The translations under genes and the position numbers were made by a program. Shown here piece after piece: positions 9,371 through 18,369 of a DNA stretch of 64,000 nt. Source of the stretch: Lentisphaerota bacterium (GTDB lineage Bacteria > Verrucomicrobiota > Lentisphaeria > Victivallales > Victivallaceae); the NCBI GenBank assembly GCA_015061745.1, contig SUWB01000001.1, positions 62,001 through 126,000 of the forward strand, in the 5' to 3' direction. The notes below the pieces were generated by a model that saw only the letters and a list, made by a program, of their open reading frames with translations, searched no databases and was not told the origin of the DNA. How positions within the stretch are numbered: the stretch's first letter is position 1; each line of letters opens with the position of its first letter.

Positions 9371-10531
9371 ATGATGATGAAATACACAAAAAAAGATATT
9401 TCCTCCTGCAGTCAGGCGTTCACTTTGATCGAACTTCTGGTTACTGTTGCACAACAGAACTGTCTTTTAAAATCAAAAAGCAACACATCCTTACGCCCGG
9501 CAGGGCGCACTTCACGCTTTTTTTGCGGATGCAAAAAAAGCTCTTCACACCTTCACATCTTCACTCAATCAGCGTTCACGCTGATTGAACTTCTGGTTAC
9601 TACTGCACAACAGAACTGTTTTTCAAAAAATAAAAACAACACATCCTTACGCCCGGCAGGGCGCACTTCACGCTTTTTTTGCGGATGCAAAAAAAGCTCT
9701 TCACACCTTCACATCTTCACTCAATCAGCGTTCACGCTGATTGAACTATTGGTCGTCATTGCCATTATTGCGATCCTTGCGGCTATGCTTCTGCCTGCCT
9801 TGCAGCAGGCCCGGGAACGGGGGCGTTCCGCAAAATGTATTGCCAATATGAAGCAGTCCGCTTTGGCTTTTTCTGCTTATGTAGACGAATATAAAGGTTA
9901 TCTTCCGCCCTACAAGAACGGATCAACGGTCAATTCCAACGGTAAAGTGACCGAGTCCGGCAAGACCTGGTTCAGTGCCCGGAAAGGAGCCGGTCTGCTT
10001 GCCCCTTATGTGGGAATGGAAACAGATTATGACTGTGCATTTGCCGGATACGGCCGCTCAACGAAGAATGCCGGATGGAGATTGATCCGTCACCCCCTAT
10101 CCTGCCCTACCAAAGATGTCAAAGCTGAATGGGTGGAGGGCGGCAATGGGATCCCCGGTATCGGAATGAACTCCAGAGTGAACTGGTATGCAGTCAATCT
10201 CGGGGTTTCCGGAAAAACTCAACCCTATCAGATCGATAAAGCCAAGTATCCTTCCCGGGGAATGGTGGCTATGGAAAAGTATAAAACGGGCTACATCATC
10301 ACTTATACGCACAATGTCCTGACCGGGTCCGCATCAACTTATGCAGCCGACTATCCCCACAGTGATAAATCGACGATTATTTTTCTGGATTTCCATATTG
10401 ACCAGCTGAAACGCAGCAAAATACCTGATCAGAAAATCAATTCCAGCGGTGCTAATGAAGCCGCATACACAAGTTTCTGGGACCCCTTCCGTACTCTGCG
10501 TGCGAACAAACTTCCCTCAAACAATTGGTAA
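9371..10531 (+). CDS. type II secretion/prepilin-like pseudopilin with two in-frame FTLIELLV-duplicating inserts
   Basis: Three FTLIELLV copies; only the last continues [34 protein letters not shown]. Confidence 0.85.
   Translation: MMMKYTKKDISSCSQAFTLIELLVTVAQQNCLLKSKSNTSLRPAGRTSRFFCGCKKSSSHLHIFTQSAFTLIELLVTTAQQNCFSKNKNNTSLRPAGRTSRFFCGCKKSSSHLHIFTQSAFTLIELLVVIAIIAILAAMLLPALQQARERGRSAKCIANMKQSALAFSAYVDEYKGYLPPYKNGSTVNSNGKVTESGKTWFSARKGAGLLAPYVGMETDYDCAFAGYGRSTKNAGWRLIRHPLSCPTKDVKAEWVEGGNGIPGIGMNSRVNWYAVNLGVSGKTQPYQIDKAKYPSRGMVAMEKYKTGYIITYTHNVLTGSASTYAADYPHSDKSTIIFLDFHIDQLKRSKIPDQKINSSGANEAAYTSFWDPFRTLRANKLPSNNW
9419..9730 (+). repeat. two tandem in-frame 156-bp repeat units inside the pseudopilin N-terminus
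   Basis: Unit 1 9419-9574, unit 2 9575-9730; third FTLIELLV copy at 9731-9754. 9481-9591 is identical to 9637-9747 (111 bp). Confidence 0.95.
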
Positions 10532-10557
10532 TGCCATATAAACAGGACATCAAAAAA

Positions 10558-11748
10558 ATGATCAATGCAGAAAGAAACCGGAACATCGCTCTGCAGATGC
10601 TCAAGCCCAGTGCCAAAGACCTTGAACACGGTCTGGAACTCCACAAAAACTCTCTCGTCTTTGACGCTTACGGCTTTATGCCCCTGGTGGGCGGCCGTTC
10701 TGCCCGTGAAGAAGAACTGGTAGCCAAAGGAGCTTCCCGGGATGAAATCAATTTCGCAAGTGAAATGCACCATATGGTTGAGGGATTCCACAATCCCCAG
10801 ATGCGTAAACTTCTGCGTGAAACCTGGGAATACGGCGGTGTGGACTGTATCTTTCAGAACTGCGGCGAAGAAAGCAACGATGTGGAACGGCTCATCAAGC
10901 GTCTCGGCAACTACACCCGCACCATAGACTATTGTACAGAAGTCTATGAAAGATGTCCCTTTGTTGACCGTCTGGAAGGTATCCGCAGCCGGGGCAAAAA
11001 GGCTCTTTACATCACCACCAACGGCGTGCCTGTTTCTTCAAAGTTTGTTTCCGCAGAAGAAAATCTGCACCTTGTGGAAACTTTCTTTAATCTGGGCGTC
11101 CGTATGATGCATATGACCTACAACCGCCGGAATCTGATGGGTGACGGCTGTGCCGAAGAAGCCAACGGCGGCTTGAGTCACTTCGGGCGTATGGCTGTTG
11201 CTGAAATGAACCGGGTAGGCATCATCCCTGATGTGGCCCACTCCGGGCAGCGCACCAGTCTGGAAACAGCCTTGTGTTCCACAAAGCCGGTTGTGGCAAG
11301 TCATACTGTGGCAGGTCACTTTTCAACCCATTACCGGGGCAAATGCGACGAAGTCATTGAAGCTATCAAAAAGACCAACGGATATGTGGGTATCTGTGCT
11401 TATCCCGCCTTTTTGCAGCAGCAGAAAAACATCAATGCTTTCCTGGATCACATCGACTATGTGGCAAAAACCTTTGGCGTCGATCACGTTGCCATCGGAA
11501 CCGACCGGGGGGCGGGACTTTCAGAATATGTCTGGACTGAAAATATGCCGACTTTCCGCAAAAACTGGGAACAGTACTGGCGTGCCCCCGGCTCAGGGCC
11601 TAACGATCCTGACGATTTCGCTTCACTTGCCTGGACAAACTGGCCCCTTTTCACTGTCGGTCTTGTGATGAGAGGATATTCCGACAGCGATATCCAGAAG
11701 ATCATCGGCGGCAACGTAATGCGTGTCTGCCAGGATTCTTTGCCGTAA
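10558..11748 (+). CDS. membrane dipeptidase-like amidohydrolase (peptidase M19 family)
   Basis: LVFDAYGFMP, LGVRMMHMTYNRRNLMGDGC, GIIPDVAHSG, VASHTVAGHF, VAIGTDRGAG. Start placed at 10558 behind AGGA. Confidence 0.75.
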   Translation: MINAERNRNIALQMLKPSAKDLEHGLELHKNSLVFDAYGFMPLVGGRSAREEELVAKGASRDEINFASEMHHMVEGFHNPQMRKLLRETWEYGGVDCIFQNCGEESNDVERLIKRLGNYTRTIDYCTEVYERCPFVDRLEGIRSRGKKALYITTNGVPVSSKFVSAEENLHLVETFFNLGVRMMHMTYNRRNLMGDGCAEEANGGLSHFGRMAVAEMNRVGIIPDVAHSGQRTSLETALCSTKPVVASHTVAGHFSTHYRGKCDEVIEAIKKTNGYVGICAYPAFLQQQKNINAFLDHIDYVAKTFGVDHVAIGTDRGAGLSEYVWTENMPTFRKNWEQYWRAPGSGPNDPDDFASLAWTNWPLFTVGLVMRGYSDSDIQKIIGGNVMRVCQDSLP

Positions 11749-11781
11749 GTCCTTAAAAATATTTTCAAGGAGCCTTTTCTT

Positions 11782-14292
11782 ATGAAAAAAATCTTTTTTC
11801 TGATGTTGGGGCTCCCTGCCCTGCTTTTGACGGGAGCCGATCTTGACATTATCAGCAACAGACGCTCTGAATACAAGATCGTCTATGCAGATAAGGAGCT
11901 GTACCCTTTTCACAACCGGTACAGCTCCATTGCAGCCGCCACTTTGCAGCGGGTACTCCGTCACGCAACGGGAGCCGTGCTGCCAGTTGTTCCCGAAAGT
12001 AAATTTGACGGCAAAGGCAAAGGGATCTTTCTCGGTTCAACCAATGCGGTGCGAAAGGCGGGACTTGCTCCTGCACGGTATGGCCGCTGGGAACACAGGA
12101 TCGACGTCAAAGGGGGGAATATCTATCTTCACGGTATGGACTGGCGGAACACCAGCGACCCCAAAGCGGGCTATCGCCAGCGTTATGTCTTCGGTTCCCA
12201 CAAGGCAATGCTGACATTCCTTGAAAAGTTCACCGGTGCCGTTTTTGCGGGAACTCCCAATGTTTGCGACGGAGTTCCCAAGATCAAAAGACTTTCCATT
12301 CCTGAAAATTATTCTTTCGCAAGAACCCCTGTCATTGAATACAATATGACCGGCAGGCGTACTCTTGACTACGATATTGCCAATAACGGTTTTTACGGTC
12401 CCTGGTACGGCAGTTACGGCGGACATAATCACAATGTGGCACTTGCTCCTGCCAAATATTTCAAAACACACCCTGAATACTACGCTCTCAACCGGGGCAA
12501 AAGAGTTCCCGGTCCCCGGGTACAGTTGTGTCTTTCAAACAAAGCTGTACAGGAATTGATTTACAAAGAGGTGCTCGACCACATAGATCAAGGGTATGAA
12601 ATGGTACAGCTCGCCCAAAGCGACGGATTTTCCCCTTGTGAATGTGTCAACTGTCAGGAGCTTTTCGGCTTGAAGCCCCAGGCTGCACCGGCAGACCGGA
12701 ACGGCTACCGCTCCTCCCCTGTCTGGGGCGAAAAACTCTGGATACTCCACCGTAATTTTGCCAGGAGACTTCTGAAAGACCGTCCCGGAAAAAAGGTTTG
12801 CATCATCGCCTACGGTCCTACCCGCAGACCTCCTGAGACCTTCAAAGAGTTCCCTGACAATGTGGTCATCGAACTTGCCCCCTACAATGATGAAGTCCTC
12901 AAATCCTGGCAGAACTACAAGGTTCCCGGCGGTTTTGTGGTCTATCTTTATAATTGGGGCTACTACAAGCCTGAAGGTTTTATGCCCAAGTGTTCCTGGA
13001 AATTCTGCCAGACTCAGATCCGTTCTATGTTCAAGAACAATGTCAAAGGCATTTACTGCTGCGGCTTCGGAGAAGCCCACGGCCTTGAAGGCCCCACCTA
13101 TTACATCTGGCTCAAGCTGACAGAAAATCCTCATCAGGATGTAAAAGGATTACTCAACCGTTTCTGCAAAGCGATGTTCCCCAAAGCAGCCAGAGAAATG
13201 GCAGAATTTTACACTCTCCTCGACTCCCGGCTGCAGCTCCAGTATGAACAGAAAGAGGTGGACTGGAACGACCCGGCTCTGCTCTCAGGCAAGCTGCCCC
13301 AGTGTGACCGGGCGGCATTCGGTACTGTGGTATTGCGTTATCCGGAAAGTGTTTTGCAGAAACTTGATGCTCTGCTCAAACAAGCAGAAAGAAAATCCGG
13401 TAAAAATTGGCAGCTCTCTCTGGTCAGGCTGGAACTTGACTATCTGCTCCATACGGCCCGGGCAGTACACGCGTTGAAAAAGTTCCGTACCACGCTCTCT
13501 GACAGTGATTACAAGAGCGTTGAACACAATCTGCTTCAGCGGCAGAAGTTTTTGGATTCTCTTTCCTGGAACAAAAGCGGTTACGCTTTGAAAGATGGTC
13601 TGGCTCTTTTTTCCTATGCCAACAAAACGACTGTTCAAAACGGCGGCAGGATGCGGGGACTCTTTTTTGCTCCCTTCAACTGGGACATCCGCTGGCTGAA
13701 AGAAAAAAAGATCAAACCTGCCGGACGGGTCATAAAGGTCAATGATACTCAAGGCCAATATCTGATCCCCGGAAACTATCTGGTCGATATGGTTCCCTGG
13801 CACAAGGAAAAGGCTGTCCGCATTTTCTGCCGGGCAGACAAAGAGGCTTTGAAAGTCGTTTTCATCCGGAGCAGCTCCAATTATCAGGAAGTAACACGCA
13901 ATCAGATTTCTGTCACGTTGGGCCCTGACCGTAAAAATCTTCAGCGTTTTTACGGCAGATTCCGTAACAAAAGCACTCCCGCCCGGTATATAAAACAGCT
14001 TGACAATACCGCAAACAAAGGCCAGGGGGATCGTTACGTCAATAAAGGAAGTGCAGGTAAAGTTACAGTTCCCGCCCCGGGAGTGGCTCTTGCTCCGGGG
14101 GAAATTTCTGCTGAGTTGACCATTCCTTTCAAGTTTTTCGGCAAAGCTCCGCAGCCGGGAGATGAATGGCTTTTTAATGCGACCTCAGACCACACGATTC
14201 CCAAAGTGAATTGCTACTTCATCTGGGAACACAACTTTGAGCAGAACACCTGGCGGAATACCGCAGACAGACAGGGAAAGATCAAGTTCTGA
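11782..14292 (+). CDS. secreted DUF4838 domain protein (polysaccharide-associated)
   Basis: Signal peptide; LAQSDGFSPCECVNCQELFG, VCIIAYGPTRRPPE, GIYCCGFGEAHGLEGPTYYIWLKL. Confidence 0.75.
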   Translation: MKKIFFLMLGLPALLLTGADLDIISNRRSEYKIVYADKELYPFHNRYSSIAAATLQRVLRHATGAVLPVVPESKFDGKGKGIFLGSTNAVRKAGLAPARYGRWEHRIDVKGGNIYLHGMDWRNTSDPKAGYRQRYVFGSHKAMLTFLEKFTGAVFAGTPNVCDGVPKIKRLSIPENYSFARTPVIEYNMTGRRTLDYDIANNGFYGPWYGSYGGHNHNVALAPAKYFKTHPEYYALNRGKRVPGPRVQLCLSNKAVQELIYKEVLDHIDQGYEMVQLAQSDGFSPCECVNCQELFGLKPQAAPADRNGYRSSPVWGEKLWILHRNFARRLLKDRPGKKVCIIAYGPTRRPPETFKEFPDNVVIELAPYNDEVLKSWQNYKVPGGFVVYLYNWGYYKPEGFMPKCSWKFCQTQIRSMFKNNVKGIYCCGFGEAHGLEGPTYYIWLKLTENPHQDVKGLLNRFCKAMFPKAAREMAEFYTLLDSRLQLQYEQKEVDWNDPALLSGKLPQCDRAAFGTVVLRYPESVLQKLDALLKQAERKSGKNWQLSLVRLELDYLLHTARAVHALKKFRTTLSDSDYKSVEHNLLQRQKFLDSLSWNKSGYALKDGLALFSYANKTTVQNGGRMRGLFFAPFNWDIRWLKEKKIKPAGRVIKVNDTQGQYLIPGNYLVDMVPWHKEKAVRIFCRADKEALKVVFIRSSSNYQEVTRNQISVTLGPDRKNLQRFYGRFRNKSTPARYIKQLDNTANKGQGDRYVNKGSAGKVTVPAPGVALAPGEISAELTIPFKFFGKAPQPGDEWLFNATSDHTIPKVNCYFIWEHNFEQNTWRNTADRQGKIKF

Positions 14293-14293
14293 A

Positions 14294-14386
14294 TCTGTCT
14301 CCAAATTCCTGAAAAAAATTTTCCGGTACTTGACAAATCAAAGAAAGAGTATTATATTTCCCAAGAAAAAGACAGTTGGAGACAGA
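14294..14386. promoter_or_regulatory. 11-bp perfect inverted repeat flanking the promoter (putative paired operator half-sites)
   Basis: TCTGTCTCCAA (14294-14304) and TTGGAGACAGA (14376-14386). Confidence 0.5.
14330..14358 (+). promoter_or_regulatory. promoter of GntR-type regulator
   Basis: TTGACA (14330-14335) - 17 nt - TATATT (14353-14358). Confidence 0.7.
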
Positions 14387-14406
14387 AAAACAAGGAACTT
14401 TAACGA

Positions 14407-15483
14407 ATGCCCCATTTGACATTCACAAAAGATCAGCCCTTATATGTTGAAACAGCGGCATTGCTGCGGGAGGCGATCCAATCGGGAGCCCTGCCCGGTA
14501 ATTCCCGCCTTGATTCTGTTACGGGGCTTGCAAAAAAATTTCACACCAGCCGCAAAGTCGTGGAAAATGCCCTGAGACTTCTGAAAGAAGAAGGTCTGAT
14601 CGTCAGTTTTCCCCGACGGGGACTTTATGTGTGCGGAACTGATAAAAATAAAGTATTGCTCGTCTGTTCCACAAATTCCCGGACTCCTGAATCAGCTGCG
14701 GGAGAGTTGATAAATATCCTCAGCGACTCCTCTGACTGGCATCTTGAATTCATTGAAGCGGAATTTCTGCGGCATCTTCCGGAAGATACATTTAAAAGAG
14801 AATGCAGCTCTTTCGGTTCAGTATTGTTTTTCGGACAGGGGTGTCAGGCAGATGCTCCTGAAATTGCCCGGTTGAAAACCTTGAATATCCCGGTGCTTTT
14901 CCCCTTTGCCTCCCCCGCAGACAGTGCCGTTACAGGATTTCACGCTCTTTACAGCGATACAGAAGCTGGCACAAAAATGCTGCTGGATCACCTGAAAGCT
15001 CAAGGTTGTTCTTCCGTAGGTATACTGGGCTGGCAGAACCCGTATAAAGGAGAGGCTTTCCGTCTCCCCAAAGAAAAATATCTTGAACTCATCGAAAATG
15101 CAAATTTGAAGATACCTCAAAGGCTTTTCGGAACGATCCACAGAGACAGTGTTCCCGGCGATGAGGCACTTGCTGATTTTATGACAGAGTGGAACCGCTT
15201 TGATGCTGTTATCTGTTATTCTCATTTGTCGGCACTTCACTTGTATACCTGGTGCAAAAAACACAAGGTCAATATTCCCGGCGATCTGAAGGTCGCCGCC
15301 TGCGGAATGAGACTCCATTCAGAACTTCTCGATCCGCCTTTGACAGCCTTCCACATAGACCGGAAACGGCATCTTGATGAAGTAATGAAGTTTCTCAAAG
15401 GGGAGTTTCCCCCTGAGAAAAATATCAATATGGCGATACCGCCCACATTGGCAATTCACGCAAGTACAAGCAATTCAATATAA
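14407..15483 (+). CDS. GntR-type wHTH regulator with LacI/PBP1-like ligand-binding domain
   Basis: LYVETAALLREAIQSGALPGNSRLDSVTGLAKKFHTSRKVVENALRLLKEEGLIVSFPRRGLYV, then PBP-like C-terminus. Confidence 0.8.
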   Translation: MPHLTFTKDQPLYVETAALLREAIQSGALPGNSRLDSVTGLAKKFHTSRKVVENALRLLKEEGLIVSFPRRGLYVCGTDKNKVLLVCSTNSRTPESAAGELINILSDSSDWHLEFIEAEFLRHLPEDTFKRECSSFGSVLFFGQGCQADAPEIARLKTLNIPVLFPFASPADSAVTGFHALYSDTEAGTKMLLDHLKAQGCSSVGILGWQNPYKGEAFRLPKEKYLELIENANLKIPQRLFGTIHRDSVPGDEALADFMTEWNRFDAVICYSHLSALHLYTWCKKHKVNIPGDLKVAACGMRLHSELLDPPLTAFHIDRKRHLDEVMKFLKGEFPPEKNINMAIPPTLAIHASTSNSI

Positions 15484-15497
15484 GAAAGGCAACATTT

Positions 15498-16601
15498 ATG
15501 AAAACCACCTCCTATGTATTGAGGGAACTGAAAGACAAAGTCGGCGTCCCTCTCGGCACTCTGGGCTATCGGGACTTCACCGGAAACCCCGACTGGAAAC
15601 GCAATCTGATTTCTTTCACCTCTCTGCTCTATGACAAAAAACGCAGTACTCTTTTCTGCGGAATGACCGCTTTTGACTGTGACTTGATGTATTCTTTTGA
15701 TCCTGCTGCGGCAACTTTCAAAAATCTGGGCTATCAGGCAGTAGCCGAAAAGTTTGAGATCAAGATCCACCGTTCACTTCACCTCTGCAAAGACGGTAAA
15801 ATCGTCGGTGCAACTGCCTGTCTTCACCGGGAAGATCAGCGTGAAGAGGGCCAGGGCGGCCGTATCTTCATCTATGATCCCGAAAAAGGAACCTATGACT
15901 TTCTGCCCATTCCCGTTCCTCAGGATTATATCCAGACCATTACAGTGGATGAGGAGCGTCAGCTGATCTACGGATTCAGCTATCCTGTTTTCTGCTTCTT
16001 TGTGGTGGATATGGCGACCCGCAAGGTCAAACGGGTTCAGTATATGGGCAGTATTCCCCATATCGTTTCTCTCGCTCCCGACGGCAAATACTATGCCACC
16101 TGGAACTGCCGTACCCACAACCTCTTTTGTTATGATCCCGATACGGACAAGATCACCTTTTTCAACTATGCGTTGCCCCACACTAAAGAATCCTGCGGCT
16201 TGATGTATCCCGGAGCGGGCCCCATTGACGGTATGGCAACCGGTGCCGACGGAATGCTTTACATCGGCGAAGCCTCCGGACATCTCGACCGTCTGGACCC
16301 CAAAACCGGCAAAGTCGAAGATCTGGGCCGGGTCGCCGGTAACGAAACCCGTATCCCGGCACTGGAAACCGGTGCCGACGGCAGGATCTACGGCATTGCA
16401 GGATTCCTTGAAAGATGCCATTTGTTCGCCTTTGATCCCGCAACGGGAAAAAGTGAAGTTTTCGGACTCATCCAGGACGACAAAGACAATACCCGCCTTT
16501 TCATCGGACACGATATCGCCATTATGGACGAACACACCATTTTTGTGGGTGAAACCGACACCAGCGACCGTGCCGGAAGATTGTGGAGATGTGAAATATG
16601 A
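15498..16601 (+). CDS. beta-propeller protein (SMP-30/gluconolactonase-like)
   Basis: Repeated propeller-blade pattern (DGKIVGATACLH, GADGMLYIGEASGHLDRLDPKTGKVEDLG). Confidence 0.55.
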   Translation: MKTTSYVLRELKDKVGVPLGTLGYRDFTGNPDWKRNLISFTSLLYDKKRSTLFCGMTAFDCDLMYSFDPAAATFKNLGYQAVAEKFEIKIHRSLHLCKDGKIVGATACLHREDQREEGQGGRIFIYDPEKGTYDFLPIPVPQDYIQTITVDEERQLIYGFSYPVFCFFVVDMATRKVKRVQYMGSIPHIVSLAPDGKYYATWNCRTHNLFCYDPDTDKITFFNYALPHTKESCGLMYPGAGPIDGMATGADGMLYIGEASGHLDRLDPKTGKVEDLGRVAGNETRIPALETGADGRIYGIAGFLERCHLFAFDPATGKSEVFGLIQDDKDNTRLFIGHDIAIMDEHTIFVGETDTSDRAGRLWRCEI

Positions 16602-18349
16602 AACCTTTAGTCTGGGCCTTCTGGGCACACGAACCCATACAGTTCTATCAACGCCGTCACAGCGATCTGTACTCACTTCTGGGCAACGGAGAGTGGGTCA
16701 AAGATTGGTATGACAGGATCCATTCCGAAGAAGCCATTGCCAAAGCCGCCGCTATGGGAGTCAATGAGATCTATATGCACTTCTATAAAGGGTTCGGTTT
16801 GAAAATGGAACACGATGATATGATGCGTACAGCGGAAGTGGTGCAGATCGCTCACAAGTACGGGATCAAAGTCATCGGATACTGTACCATTGGGACTTAC
16901 TACTACGAAACCCTTGAAGATGAACTTCCCGGTGTTATTGACTGCGGTACCATCGGATCGGACGGAAAAGTAGTTCATCCCACCTTTGAAGGGGGATTCG
17001 TCAGCAGAAATTATGCCTGCTACAATGCCTCACTTTACTATGATGAATACTATCCCAAGATCATTGAATTCGGTCTTAAAACAGTCAAACTGGACGGATT
17101 CCACTTTGATAACGGTTCCTGTCTTTCCTGTTACTGCCCCCGCTGTGTTGAAGGATTCCGGGAGTATCTGCGTAAAAACGTGCCCGACCCCAAAGTTTAT
17201 GCTTTGCACTCCTTTGACCACGTTGCACTGCCGGGAGAAGAATCCAGAAATGAACCCCTGCGGCTCCATTATCTGAAATACCGCCGTGAACTGTGTGCCT
17301 ACCGTCACCGGAAAACTTTTCAGCTGGTCAAGTCCATCAAGCCCGATGCCATTGTGCTCTACAACTGCGGCATAGGACGCTTCACCTCACCCGGTCACGC
17401 AGGATACGATCCTGCCTTTACTCCGGCAGAAGCGGATCAGGTCTTTATTGAAACCGGCTCATTCATCAACTTCAAAGAGGGCAAACTCACCTCAACAGTT
17501 CCCGGATTCAAGCTGGGACGCCGTCTGGGCCTGTCGGTTCTCAACACCTCCTGGCTCCACAACGAAAAATCCCTGCGTATCCCCGAAACAGTCGAGGAGA
17601 TCACCCTCTTTCAATCAGAAAGTCTGGTCTACGGTTCCGACTGCGGCAGCAATTGGCTGGCCCGCCCCCTGAAATGCAGCAACGGCAAAATGGTTATGGA
17701 TACAGAGCCGCATCATTCTCTGCTGACGCGGATTTTCCACTACTACCTTGACCACCCGGAACTGTACGCTGAATCCAAAGCCGTTTCCAAAGTCAAAGTC
17801 CTTTATCATCCCGATTCCCGTTTGATGGATCCGGCAACATTAAGGGAAACTTTCAATCAGGTCTGCAGCGATCTGCTGGCACGGCATATTCCCTTTGAAG
17901 TGGTCTTCCCCGACGACAAATTGACCGCTGAAGAGACACTGATATTGCCCGGTGTCACGATGCTCACGGCTGAGGAAGTGGAAAAATTCAAAAATCAGCC
18001 TTGCAAAGTCATCGCCATAACACCTGCCGGCATTTACAATGAATTCGGTGCCGAGCGGATCACTCCTGCCATTCCGGCAGGCAGTATTGACGAGATTGCC
18101 GGAGAATTTGAGGTAAGTGCCCCTGCCATTCTCCTTGAAACGGCCGAGACTCCCGACAAAAAGAAAGTGATCCACCTGATCCACTGTGACAATTCAAAAG
18201 ATGTAACAGATCTGACAATCAAGCTGCCCTTTACCAGTGATGCCGTTGAAGCCTTCAGTTATGAAGAAGGTGTCACAGCAGTTATGACAGCCCCTGATAC
18301 AGTCAAGATATCTTCCTTCCGTACTTTGTGTACCTTGAAGTTTAATTAA
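16598..18349 (+). CDS. glycoside-hydrolase-like TIM-barrel protein, specificity unknown
   Basis: AKAAAMGVNEIYMHFYKGFG, AHKYGIKVIGYCTIGTYY, LDGFHFDNGSCLSCYCPRCVEGFREYL; ATGA overlap with upstream CDS. Confidence 0.55.
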   Translation: MKPLVWAFWAHEPIQFYQRRHSDLYSLLGNGEWVKDWYDRIHSEEAIAKAAAMGVNEIYMHFYKGFGLKMEHDDMMRTAEVVQIAHKYGIKVIGYCTIGTYYYETLEDELPGVIDCGTIGSDGKVVHPTFEGGFVSRNYACYNASLYYDEYYPKIIEFGLKTVKLDGFHFDNGSCLSCYCPRCVEGFREYLRKNVPDPKVYALHSFDHVALPGEESRNEPLRLHYLKYRRELCAYRHRKTFQLVKSIKPDAIVLYNCGIGRFTSPGHAGYDPAFTPAEADQVFIETGSFINFKEGKLTSTVPGFKLGRRLGLSVLNTSWLHNEKSLRIPETVEEITLFQSESLVYGSDCGSNWLARPLKCSNGKMVMDTEPHHSLLTRIFHYYLDHPELYAESKAVSKVKVLYHPDSRLMDPATLRETFNQVCSDLLARHIPFEVVFPDDKLTAEETLILPGVTMLTAEEVEKFKNQPCKVIAITPAGIYNEFGAERITPAIPAGSIDEIAGEFEVSAPAILLETAETPDKKKVIHLIHCDNSKDVTDLTIKLPFTSDAVEAFSYEEGVTAVMTAPDTVKISSFRTLCTLKFN

Positions 18350-18369
18350 ACAAAAAAAGGATCGACATT

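Noticed and set aside
9371-9760. Assembly collapse or expansion artefact as sole explanation of the pilin repeats
   Set aside because: The two 156-bp units differ at many positions in their first third, and a second pilin carries an unrelated insert at the same codon position, so artefact alone is unlikely; long reads are still needed.
15774-16676. 300-aa minus-strand ORF antisense to the beta-propeller gene
   Set aside because: Shadow ORF with no domain pattern; the plus-strand gene has clear repeats and operon context.
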